Source: Scilla litardierei
Lineage: Eukaryota > Streptophyta > Magnoliopsida > Asparagales > Asparagaceae
Length of the DNA stretch: 64,000 nt
Assembly (NCBI GenBank): GCA_030789695.1
Contig: CM061132.1
Location: 147,816,597 to 147,880,596, forward strand
Direction: 5' to 3'
The position numbers were made by a program, and so were the translations under genes. The notes beneath the pieces were generated by a model, which did no database searches, was not told the DNA's origin, and worked only from the letters and a program-made list of their open reading frames with translations. Shown in pieces: positions 44,698 through 56,500 of this stretch. Position 1 is the first letter of the stretch. Every line of letters starts with the position of its first letter.

Positions 44698-46513
44698 TGT
44701 AAGGATCCTGTCTATGGGGAAAACACTAGAAGGGGGGTTGAATAGTGTTTATGCAAATTTAATAAGAATTTACGCCAAGTAAAATGCAATCCAACAAATA
44801 GTGCGGAATAGAAAACAACCCAAAGAGAAACACACGTAAACACAGTTATGTTTCAAGGGTTCGGATTACCCAAGTCAACTCCCGACTTGTTCCCGGTAAT
44901 CCTACGTCCATACCACCCGGATACCACCGGATACTCAAGTTAGAACCCTAACTTGAGGTTTCCTTAAAAACCCACTTGTAGCAACCCTACAAGTGCAATC
45001 GAATACAATCGATGTCCTTGACTTCCACAACCAGGGAGCAAGCAAAACCACTCTCACAACCGAGAACACAATTCAAATAATGAAGTTATGAAATCTGAAA
45101 GCAACACTTACAATCACCTATGCCTTGAAGTAGAACTTGAAGGAGAAGTGTGATGTGTGTTGATGAACTCTCTTGGAAGAGAGGAGTAAAGCCCTTTCTC
45201 TTGACTGCACCAAATGCCTAGAGGATCAATCTTTGGTTCTAGGTTGGAGAGCAAGAGAATCAGATTTGGAAATACTTAGGGCTTTGGATTTGAAAGCTTT
45301 GATCTTTGGAAATGAAAGCTTGAAGGATTTTGCAATGAATGAGTAACCTTCCAATGAAACAGTAGAAGCTCTATTTATAGCTTTCTCAAATCCACAAAAC
45401 AGTTTAGGCAAAAAACCAATCGAAATCCGTGAGAAAAATCTCAACGGATATAATCTGAACTCGCGACAGTCGACTGTTGAACAGACCACAGTCGACTGTT
45501 GCACAGTCAGCAAGGGTAGGTGAGAATTCATAACGGTAACTTACCACGTGGACAGTCGACTGATGAAGCCAAGACAGTCGTCTGTAAAATCAACAGGCGA
45601 CTGTACATACTTCGACAGGCGACTGGCCGAAAGAAGAGTAAGTTAGATGAAATACTGGAAATCTCACAAGATACAGGACAGACGACTGATGCAAGGAACA
45701 CAGTCGACTGTTAATCAGAACAGGCGACTGTATAACCTTAAACAGACGACTGTCACAGACAGGAGAAATTTCCAGAGAGCTAAGTCAAAGATTAGACTTA
45801 CAGACAGGCGACTGTTGCAGCATAGATAGTCGACTGATCTAATATACAGTCGACTGTATATACAGCATAAGTCGACTGGCCGTAGAAATCGGATCAAACA
45901 GAGTTTGGGCAAGGAGAGACAGGCGACTGATGAACCATTCACAGTCGACTGTCGCTAAGACAGGCACCTGATAAACGTTCAACAGTGGCCTGTGCGAGAT
46001 AATCAGAGAGGACCCAAAAACTGCATTGTAATAGTCTGTGCATAACAGGCGACTGTAGAACAAAACACAGTCGACTGTTTTTGAGACAGGCGATTGTAAA
46101 CTGTTAAGCAGTCGGCTGTTATAAACAATCCTAGCACAACCAAAAGAGAATTGAATTGAGATCAAAGGACAAAGGTCTAGAGGTGTCCTATGACCGAAAG
46201 TAGATGTGTGTGAGTGCTCCATCATAGTTCTACTTCTAAGCTACATACTAGAAGAGATAAAAGAAAAATTACATTGACGAATAATCTCTTCTTTCCATCA
46301 TATGAGCTTGAAGTCTTTACGGAGCATCAATCATCAATCTACTATCATCCAATTCATATCATTTGCCTTCAATCACGTTTGTGAGTCATCCATTGCGAGT
46401 TGATCTTCATAGTAAGCTTAGACAATAGATTAACTGCAAAATAAGGGATTAGTCACAAGTATTTATGTTTGCTCATCATTAACACTAAGTAGGGAGAAGT
46501 CCAATACTCAACA
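44698..46513 (-). repeat. 5' LTR of Sirevirus-type element, 1816 bp
   Basis: The segment runs from TGTAAGGATCCTGTC to ACTCAACA on the + strand; in element orientation it begins TGTTGAGTATTGGAC. On the - strand a TATA-like CTATAAATAGAGC lies at about 45370-45382. A dense cluster of CAGTCGACTG-type palindromes occupies 45460-46120, upstream of that TATA in element orientation. The matching 3' LTR is not present in the window, so the element is incomplete or rearranged. Confidence 0.8.
45460..46120. repeat. CAGTCGACTG-type motif cluster 2 (LTR)
   Basis: Perfect CAGTCGACTG copies start at 45467, 45489, 45553, 45701, 45847, 45942 and 46068. Many one-base variants (CAGGCGACTG, CAGACGACTG, CAGTCGGCTG) fill the gaps, more than 20 motifs in 660 bp. 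Most are followed by T and preceded by A. Confidence 0.92.
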
Positions 46514-48697
46514 ATAAACGGTGATCAATTCTGACTTCGTTTGACCCCTCAAACGTTGGCTCAAAGCTGGCCAAAACCATGTGTCTTCGTAAAACGCAGC
46601 CGCCAAAATTTCTGGGCACAAAGCCCTAATATGTGAGGCCCATCGTGGGCCCCACCCCCCAGTGCCAGCTGGGCGCATCCCTCGCGCATGCCTAGCGGGT
46701 GCGTGCAAGGCACGCGCCCTCAGTGGGCACCATATTCTCAGGCCTGGCCCAATGGGCTGGGTCAAACGGGGCTTTCTCCATTTTTGAGCATTTGGCTCAT
46801 TTGATGTGATTTTTTTGGGTCTTTTGATCTGTTTATGGATCTGTTTGAACAATGGTTTCAACCGGGACTTTCCCGAAACTCCTGTAGCAATTTTCTATGA
46901 TTTTATAATATAAAATACGCTCGCAAACATTTTACGACATATTTAATTCTTTTGCATTATATGCAATTAATCACACATTATTAATATTTAAGGCCCATAT
47001 ATATCGCAAACCATTTGCAGCATACTTTGTTTACATCCATCCGATGTATTATCTTCCTAATTCTACATATTACTTGACGAAGGTCCCACTATGTGTGAGA
47101 CCCTACAGCCTACCCTACTACAGGTGGGGCTCGAAACTCCAGACAGCAGTGACCACGAGCAGCATGTGTCGTTGATGTTTCGGTATCATCATTATGTGAT
47201 TAACTCATTGACATGAGTATTGTCAGGACCACCCTAGCTGTGTCCGTGATGAATTCCGCAGTTTTAGGCCCTTCGTTATACCTATGTTGCTTAGCCAAAC
47301 CTAGGGTATGGTCAACCGTCAACCCTAATAGCTTGAACTTGGTTAGTTTCCATCGGTCTTTAGTCCAATAAGTTGGACTTCTGCCAACATACTCCGACTA
47401 GAGTTTTTACTAAAGTCTGAACTAACACATGCGACACTAACTCCATATAAACTAGAGAGACGAATTCTTTCTTGGTCATTACTCTCCTCACACACTTCAA
47501 GTGTCACCCAACTAAAGACCTTTCGATAGGACTTGCCTCGAAACTAGGTTAGAGATCTAAGTGACACCGTTCACGTACAGGTTCGTAAAATGACATCAAG
47601 TCTAAGGACCAATTTGGCTATCATTACCGATAGTTATCATTGACAGATTAGTGAATGTTAACCATATGATAACTCTCGTTGGATCGTTCAGTAAACTCAT
47701 TCTCTAATGAGCACCTATTTATCGTCTCTGACTTCGCCAAGACGAACGACCATAAAATCATCGTCACCACTCCATTGTGAAGACACAGACACAATGATCA
47801 ATCCGATGTATTGATATCCTTCTCTCGAAATATCTACGACCAAGAACGATTTTAGACTTATGCTGCAAACGGTCAAGAAATTCTCCATGATCGAGATCTT
47901 CATCTAAATACTTGGTTGACCTCGCATTAAGTCTCATGACTTTACCTAAGTTCCAATGAAGACTACATTATTATTTACTCAGGTAAATTCTTATCAAACA
48001 ACTTACTGTTATTCCGAACCCTTGTTAGTAAAAAACCCGAATTTTTATATTTTTTACGTTTAAAACCCGTCTAAAATGGTTCCCGTATTAAACGGCCATC
48101 CATTTGAATTATTCGGAAAAATACGCGCTTTTTAGGGGTTGACGAACAAAACATGTTTTATTCTCGTATTGCGCATTTTATGTGTTTTAAACGCGTTTTA
48201 GGGGCACTTTTAAATAATTTTGAACTATGATTTAATGATCATACTTTGGTTTAGTGCATGCTACGTGGAATATAATAGCGTGATCATGTTATTTTGGTTA
48301 AAACTACGAATACAATTTATTTAAATCATGAATATAGAACTTATGTTACTCTTATTTTATATTGATATTGTTGATTTTTAAGTTCATTTGGATGAATGAT
48401 ATCTTGACAGTAGTCGTATTTTTAGTTGCATTTTTTATCTGGGTTAACGAATTAAACACGATTTAACCCGTTTACGTTTTATTCCCGTATTGCACATATT
48501 TGACCGAATTTTTGACCGAACGCCTTTTGAAATTGATCGAATTAAACACGTCTTATTCACGTTCCGAATATTTCTCGTATTACGTATTGCTAACAAGGTT
48601 CCGAACAAGATGTGTGTACATATTGTTGAAGCCAAAATTGGTGTCAATGATGATTGGGCTGACGTGGAATCCTCTTGCTAAAGTGGATCCTCGTCAA
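46514..48697. other. Unassigned repeat-like intergenic sequence
   Basis: No supportable gene. 46.6-46.75 kb is GC-rich. 47.0-48.0 kb has an even composition unlike its surroundings and may be an old LTR remnant, but I could not find ends. 48.0-48.65 kb repeats the words AACCCG, CCCGTATT and GTTTTA in a loose way. Confidence 0.4.
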
Positions 48698-49503
48698 TGG
48701 TTGAAATGAGACTCTTAGTTAGTAGAACCAGTGTCGAAGTTGGTAGGGATGTAAATTGCAGTGCTGAAGCTTGCTCGACCCAGTGGCTGGATGCGACGGT
48801 CGTTCGACCCTCTGGTGGAGTCGATCTTCGAACGACTGTCGTCGGGAGTTATTGTTCGACCCTCTGGTGGAGTCGATCTTCGAACGACTGTCGTCGGGAG
48901 TTATTGTTCGACCCTCCTGTTGGGTCATGCCTCGATTTTCCTGCACCACAAAGGAGCGTCAGGAGGGTTGGATCTGGGTTCTGACCTAAATCCCATCCGA
49001 TGCTTAAGTTAGAACGGGAACTTAAGAGAAAGCTCGAAGCTGTCGAGATTGACCCCACGGAGGTTCGTCTCGAGTCAGTCGCCGCGAGTTAGTTGGAGCA
49101 AGAATTATGAAGTGGAAAGCAGAATGTTAGAGTAATAAGTCTTTCGTACCTTAGGACTGCCTCATTCTGTTCATCTTTTGTGTATTTATAGACTTCGGAA
49201 GTCTCATCAATGACGTTGTGAGGATAATGGTCACCAATTATGTTGCCACGATCCTCCACCCTTTAATAGGGGTAACCGTTACCCACGCCGCCACCATTTA
49301 TGAGCCCATTATCAATCGAACGTTTGATACGACAGAAGTCTAACTGGCAAATGACACGTGGGCTTTTACTGGGTCAGCCTCAAGCTTCCTTCGTGGGCCT
49401 TGTGGGCTCTGGTGTCATTCGAGTGAACCGATCGAGTACCGGCCCAAGGGTTTAACACATACACAGAGATAAATTGATTCGGGGGCATAGACATCTCCTA
49501 ACA
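48698..49503 (-). repeat. Solo gypsy LTR related to that at 6.5-9.95 kb
   Basis: The right edge reads ATCTCCTAACA, so on the - strand it begins TGTTAGGAGATG. It has a TATA-like word on the - strand (complement of TATTTATAGAC, 49183). It shares GGGTTCTGACC and CCGATGCTTAAGTTAG with the Tat-like LTR outer part at 9.6 kb. No internal region follows. The left edge is estimated. Confidence 0.6.
48802..48924. repeat. 52-bp tandem repeat in the LTR
   Basis: GTTCGACCCTC recurs at 48802, 48854 and 48906. The first two 52-bp units look identical and the third is partial and diverged. Confidence 0.92.
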
Positions 49504-50563
49504 CCGACTATTATTTTTCTCTTGTTGATCTTGATTGTAAATGATTAATTTTTTTTGAAGAGGATGAAGAAGATGAAGAAAAGGTGACAACGACGGCGAT
49601 GGCGATGGTGGGCTCACTGCCCCCTCTCCGCCGCATCCTCTTCATCTTCTACGACCCCCATCAGAGCTTTGGAAGGAGGATGATAAGGATGAAGAGTAGG
49701 AAAAGCCGAGAGGAGGTAGAGACGGCATGAAGAAGATTAAAAAGAAAAAAATTTGAATGGTCAACTTGTAAATAAACGAAATGTGCATAAAGCAATTTGG
49801 TATGCGTGGATGGCAACTTCCAGCTATAGTGGCTCGTTTGAGCTTAGAATTTGAAATGGGTTTAATGTTTTATTCGTTTGACATCCCAAATCAAGCCAAC
49901 TAACTCAAATCTGAATCTTTCACGTGTAGGCTCACTGGCCGGTGACGATAACGCAAGAATCCAAAATTACCTGTAAAACCTAGTCAACCCGCCCTATTGT
50001 TAACCGGGGGATGTTGGTCTGCAAATAATTAAAAATACAGGAACCAAATCGGAATTTTGTAAGACGCAATCTATCCATCCAGCTGCGAGAGCTGTTTCAC
50101 TTTTAACAGTTTCACCCTCGTCTCTCTCGCTCTCTCCGGTGGTAATAATAATTTTATCTCCTTTTTTGGATCGATCGGTAAATAAAGTAGCAGCACCAAA
50201 AAAGAAAACAAAAACAAACAAACAAGCTGTACCCAGAGAGCGATATAGAGAGAGAACAGGAAAGGGAAAAAAAAAGAGGAGAGAGAACGAGAGAGAGAGA
50301 GAGAGAGAGAGAAGAGTTCAAAGCTCTCATCGTTTGCTCGCTATCCTGCCATCAGCTCCGATCCTCCGTGAAATTCGGTGGTCCCGTTATCTCGGCATTT
50401 GGATCTGGACTTGGACTCGTCTGGGACTGAATCTCTCACTTCGAGAGCTCCGGCGTCGACTTCGAGCGGATGGGGCTCTTGATTGGATTGGGTAGGGGGA
50501 GGAGGAAGGGAATCGCCTCTTCTTGATTTTTTTCCTTCTGGGGGCGGCTGTGAAGGGGGCGGC
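49504..50563 (+). promoter_or_regulatory. Upstream region and 5' leader of the PRAF gene
   Basis: This lies between the solo LTR and the PRAF start codon. 49550-49740 is rich in GATGAAGA-type words and contains the repeat shared with 35.5 kb. The leader is purine-rich and includes a (GA)n tract at 50289-50312. No clear TATA box was seen near 50.1 kb. The transcription start is not determined. Confidence 0.4.
50289..50312. repeat. (GA)n tract in PRAF 5' leader
   Basis: About 12 GA units lie 250 bp upstream of the start codon. GA repeats near plant promoters can bind BBR/BPC factors; any such role here is inference. Confidence 0.9.
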
Positions 50564-53500
50564 ATGTCGGGGGCGGCGACGGTGGCTGATCACGGAAGGG
50601 GTGGTTCCGGTGAGAGAGACATCGAGCAGGTTATACACCTTTTTTCTTGAAAGATTGTGCCTTAGATTGTGTCTTACTTTACTCTTTTGAGCTGGCAGTG
50701 ATCGATAGCATTAGTTTTGGGTGTGCCAATTTCTTATCTGAAGAGGTCAGTTTGATTGAAGAGTTTGGCAATATAAATCGGGGTTTAATTTGAAAAATGA
50801 GAAAAAGAAAACGTAGCAGGGGAAATTCTGCATTTAGAGTTACTATTGATTCATTGGTTCATTGTGGAATATAAGAAGGTTTGAATGGATGAAAGGTGTG
50901 GATAATGTTGATGTTGTCTAGTATCAAAATCGAGATTTAGCTGCTAACAAAGGGCAATTTCTGGGTGATAATCTTATGTCAGGAGTTTGATTTCTCAGAT
51001 TACTGCTTATACTTATAGGGAACAATTTTCATGTTATTTATTGAAGTGATGTTGTGTATGAGGAGTTAAAGACAGCAATTGGAGTTAGAAATGACAGGGT
51101 TTTGTCCGTAAGACTCATTTTCAGTTGTTCTGATGATTGACAGCAACTGCCTGGAATTCTGTTTTGGTGTTGAGTATGGTGTTGAGCAATGTGGTTTGAC
51201 TCTAAATGTAGATTAGGCCTTGAGTTTGAAATTACATTGAACCACTTTTCTCACATTCATGTTGTTTTATCAATCTTCCTTGTGGTTTTTTGAGAAGCCA
51301 AGCATACTTTTATAAAATCCTGTTCTCCCCATTACATCTGATGTCGGATTTACCCAGTTAGCAACCAATTTGGCTGATGGATGAGCAGCTGGCCTAATAA
51401 TGTAGTGAAGGGATGAACGCTGCAGGCAATTTTTTGCTAGCTTAGATTTATTCTGCAAACACTAGGAAGATAGACAAGGGTATCTATTTTTGGCTAGAAG
51501 CATTGTATTAAATCTGGAAACTCATGTGACCTATAATTGTGGTTGTTCTTCTTCCCCCATTTTGACTCTAGTGATAGATTAAGTTAACAACTAGTAATAG
51601 GACCCAATTTATGTGACTGCTAAACTTAGAAAAAGTCATTGGCATGTCTTGTCGTGACCAAGGAGAGGATTGAGGTGGCTGAATAGGGTACAGAACTAGA
51701 CATGTGTTTATATGAGAATCAGTATTAGGGATGGTGATAAATTGGAAAAAGATAAAAATCTTGACAAGTTAGATTCAACAAAAATCTTTGGGTAGAAATA
51801 ACCTAGCCGATGAACCACAGAGACATTTGGAACATTTGGAACAACAGAAGTGGCCGAAATGCCATGAGTGATGCTAGTAATGAAATTTTCTGGTGTATCT
51901 ATTTTGGTCAGCATAGCTTTTTTTTGCAATGTATGGTGTCTTCCTAGGTTCCAGTTAATTAAACCATATTATGGTCCATCTACATGGTCATGTACTTTTC
52001 TTCCAATTCTTTCTTTTCTAATGGAAAAAAGAATGGCTAGTCATTCCTCTTGATATTTTCATCATTGGTGAAACGAGGCTAGAGTCTAGACACTTAGCGT
52101 GCATTGCTGTCTTGCTTTTTACAAGAGTAGTTCATAGGGTCAAAAGCCCACATCAATTTGGATGGTTCAAATGCACTTAAACCTACAGAAAGAAGGAACA
52201 AGAAAAGAGAACACTAAGGATCTCACTTAAATGCTACAAATTTAAGTGTGCACTCAGCTGGCAATCTTGCCAGTTGTTCATTCTGTAGCTACTTCTCTTC
52301 TGCTTAGTCATAAGACTATCATATTTTTAATCGAAAATCAAGCCAACATGTTGGTACTACATTGCATGGGATCTATCCCACTTGAGGGAGATATAGAGCT
52401 GTCAGGCTAGGAGCGGTGGTGGGCTGTGCATCCTGTTTAGTGGTCTTCCAGAAGGGGAGAATGACTAGAGGTGTCTGAAAATATTAGGTAAGCTATGGTA
52501 TTATGAGTATGATTTTTTTATTTGTCTATTAAAAACGGATGGTTGTAGTTATAATATAAATATGCACCTATGCCACTTACTTGATACATCGTACATACCA
52601 GGTTTGTTCTTTTCGATGGGGATGGGGATGCTCTTTAGAAAGAAGCATCACTTTTGTGTTTAAGCTTGTTTGTTTCTAATATTGTCCCCTTGTTTTTGTG
52701 CCCGCTCATGCATACAACTAAATTTTATGTTCCACAACCCTTCCTAAAATTCTAGAAAAGTTGTGGGGTGCCGTTACTTGGTTGATTTATCTTTAACTCC
52801 ATTACTAATTATGTAAGTATTCCTACTCACCAGCTCCCTTATTTATTTTATTATTGCCAAGTTCCTACTTAGTTTTGTCGCAGCCCTTTTTAATAGTCTC
52901 ATTTTTGAAGGAAACACAATGAGATAATAATGAGCTGCAATGCCATATCATACTGGATTTTTGCTTTTTGTTTTTTTTACCATCAAATGTTTCCCATGTT
53001 GTTTTTCATTTCATTTTTTCTTTTGTTTCTGGAGGCAACTCGGACTCCTCTGAAGTTGGAAGTATATCCACATGTAATGAAAATTTATTGCCCTGCATGC
53101 ATCATTTCTTTTACTGTATGCATATCACTTATGATGCATTATTCCGAGGCTCTGAACTGAATGCAATTGATCTAAATTTAATGATAGAAAGTATTCTTTG
53201 GAATATTCATAAAAAAGACGTTGCTATATTTCAGGCTATCACTGCTCTTAAAAAAGGAGCATATCTCCTCAAGTATGGACGCAGAGGGAAGCCCAAGTTT
53301 TGTCCATTCAGGCTATCCAATGTAAGATCAACTAAATGTCCCAATACTTTTATTATTTTATCAGCAACATTATATGTGTGATGTATTAATTTGCATTGCA
53401 TTTATCAGATCATTGTCCTTTTGTTATATCAAACCTGTCATGTGGTATTTCTGTTGCTACTACGTTCAAAATGTAATGATTTTATACATATCTTTTGGTT

Positions 53501-56500
53501 TATGTTGTTAATTAGTTTATAACCATCTGTTTGTTCATTTTTTGTTCTCAATGCATTCGGGTAGTAATTGTTGCATATTTTAATTCTGATTTTATGATAT
53601 ATACAAATTATACTTATATGCACATGTAAGTTGGTTCGTTATGCATCTTTCACAGTCAGACGTGTTGTTCTAGTACTCTTGTCAAGTTTTGTTCTAATTA
53701 CTTGTTTTCCTATTGTTTTGCCCTAATTACTTGTTTTTGCTGCCTTACAATCAGCTGTTTTTTTCTGCTGCATTTTCAGGATGAATCCATACTAATTTGG
53801 TTCTCAGGCAAAGAGGAAAAACACCTCAAATTGAGTCATGTGTCCAGAATCATGCCTGGACAGCGCACTGTAAGTTTCAACGTATTGACATCTCCAGCAT
53901 TCTAGAAAATCTTTAATTGTTTGAATATTCAAGCAAATGAAAGATGGAAAAACATTGTTGTCAACCACATGAGAATGCAGTTAAATAGTTGGCAAGTGAA
54001 GTGTATAAAACGCCTGAAGAGCTTTTGCATGTGTCAAAGCAGATAAATTTCAACTGCATGGCACTGAACAACACTCATCATGATGCAGAATGGAAGCAAA
54101 TATAATTTGTGGTGGAAGAAATTGAATATTTAAAAAAATCTGACTAGGGATTTTGATAAAAGGATATTTTTTCGGACCTTGCACTTTGGTGAGTTGCTTA
54201 CCTATTCTTGCATATCTCATTCAAAGAGATTTAATCAATAGGGTTTCTTACAAACCAACTAGATTTACAAACTCAAATTTTAATTTACTCTTCAATTAAA
54301 AAAACGAGCTAATACAAGTCCATTTTTATAACAAAAGAAAACAAAGTCCCATACAGATTCAGATTCAAACTCCACTCAAACTCCTAACATAATTTATACT
54401 CTGGGATAAAAGAAAATAAAAGATATGCTCATAAAAGAAAACTCAAAGACCCAACAAAGAGAAATACAAAAAAGACTGAAAAACTAAAGAAACCTAAATC
54501 GATTCAAATCCTAAAAGAGTTAATTTGGATCCAAACTGGCTTCCCATTACATCCCATGTACGATTAAATTTTCTACTTCCTATTAGTCTATAGTCTCCCC
54601 CCCAATGTTCATGAGAACGATCTCTCATCTAAATGTGTTTTTTCTTCTTACATACTCATGCTATTACCCATTTATATAATTGGGGATGTCTTATTTTTAA
54701 TAGAAAAATTATTAGATATTTATCAATCTCTATGTTGTAGCGACACAGACATGTTCACATGAGGATCACCACACGACATGACAATGCTTGAGCAAATTCT
54801 AGAAAGTATACTCAAAATAGAAGTATCATGTTCCATATGTGTGTCCAACACACATGTCCGACATGTGTCTAGCACGATATGATTTTATAGCTGAATTGTC
54901 CATTTGACCTATTTCTAGCTAGATATATTTAAGCTTATGTGTATAGCCTGCAACTATTAGCCCTTCTGCATCAGTGTCTTACATTATGTCTTATTAGTCT
55001 TTTGGCATGTCCAGAAGCACATGTTAGAAGTGTTGTTTAACGAGACATAAGAAAATAAAATGTAGTATGTATACAATGGTACAATTTTAATTTTACGAAA
55101 AGTATGCATACAAAATAGCAAAGAAATACAAAGATGTAGCTTACGACGAAGTTTTTATGTGTAACACATAAATTAGTTAAAGGTTCTATATGCTAACAAC
55201 ATATATATTGTGATATCTCGTAATAGGCCGCATGATTGTTTTATCAACAGCCAGTTACAACTTCCCATATGCGAGAGGCCCGTGACAGATAGAAAGCATA
55301 AACTTTCATAAATTTTATGAATGTGCTAATGTGCATAAATAACCTCCCCCCCAAATAAAATAAAATAAAATAAAAATTAGTGAGAATGCAGTGTTGATTT
55401 GTCGCAGGATGTATGCAAAAACTAATAATATATAGTGTTCTCGTTAAAAAGGGAAGGGTGCGAAATACCTGTTCCAAAAAAGATAGTATTCATGTCTGAG
55501 TTTCCATTTAAGTAGTAATTGTACTCTTATAAGATCACCTATATAAGCTACTTGTGTTTAATATATTAATTTGTAAAGGGCTCCTATAGGATTCTTGGGT
55601 TGTGGTCGGACCTTTTTTCATTTTTGTAGCATCGCTTTCTCTTTAGAACGGGGCCGCCTCAAAGCTCCCTGGTTGCTATAAAAGATTTTAGTAGCCGCTT
55701 ATCCAAACTCAGGAGTTCATGTTACACTTTCTGCTTTAATTATGCATCCTTTTCTTCCAGATTGTTGTTCTAGAATATGAGGTGATTCCTGTGATTAAGG
55801 ACACATGCTAATTTTTTGTGGTTGTTTTTATTGCTTTACGTATCTGGTATATTTATGACATAGATACATTAACTTATTTGATTTCTTCTTTTGTACGAGT
55901 TCATTTCATCTGATTTTACGGAAGTTACTTATTCTGATATGATGTAAATGATTGACTGGAATACAATTTCTTTTTAGTCAATTTTTCAGAGGTACCCGCG
56001 GCCTGAGAAGGAGTGCCAGTCGTTTTCTCTTATATATAGCGACAGATCACTTGATCTTGTAAGTATTGCTTTGGTAAAAATAGTCATTTTGGTAAAGCTT
56101 TTGCTAATCTTGGGACTGTGTTTGGCATGTTGATCAATCTTCAGTCCTTTAAGATTATTAGTCTTTTAACTCAAATCCCCCTCATCTTGTGGGATTCTGA
56201 CTGTCACCCATATCAGATATGTAAGGATAAAGACGAGGCGGAAGTCTGGTTTGCTGGTTTAAAAACATTGATATCTCGCAACCATAACCGTAAATGGAGA
56301 ACTGAATCAAGAAGTGATGGAGTATCATCTGGAACAAATAGTCCAAGAACATATACCAGAAGAAGTTCACCTGTAAGCTTGCCATTTGGTAGCAATGAGA
56401 GCATGCAAAAGGTTCCTCATAATCATTCTTAAAAAAGCAACCTTTTCCCCAATAATATGGTTTATGCATCAGATGTGATTGTTATCTTTCATTTGATTCA

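Noticed and set aside
45460..46120. CRISPR-like array of spaced short repeats
   Set aside because: The repeats are only 10 bp palindromes with variable sequence and spacing, in a plant LTR; no cas genes and no constant repeat-spacer length.
56182..56469. - strand frames over PRAF exon 5
   Set aside because: Shadow of a well-supported exon with conserved PH-domain sequence on the + strand.
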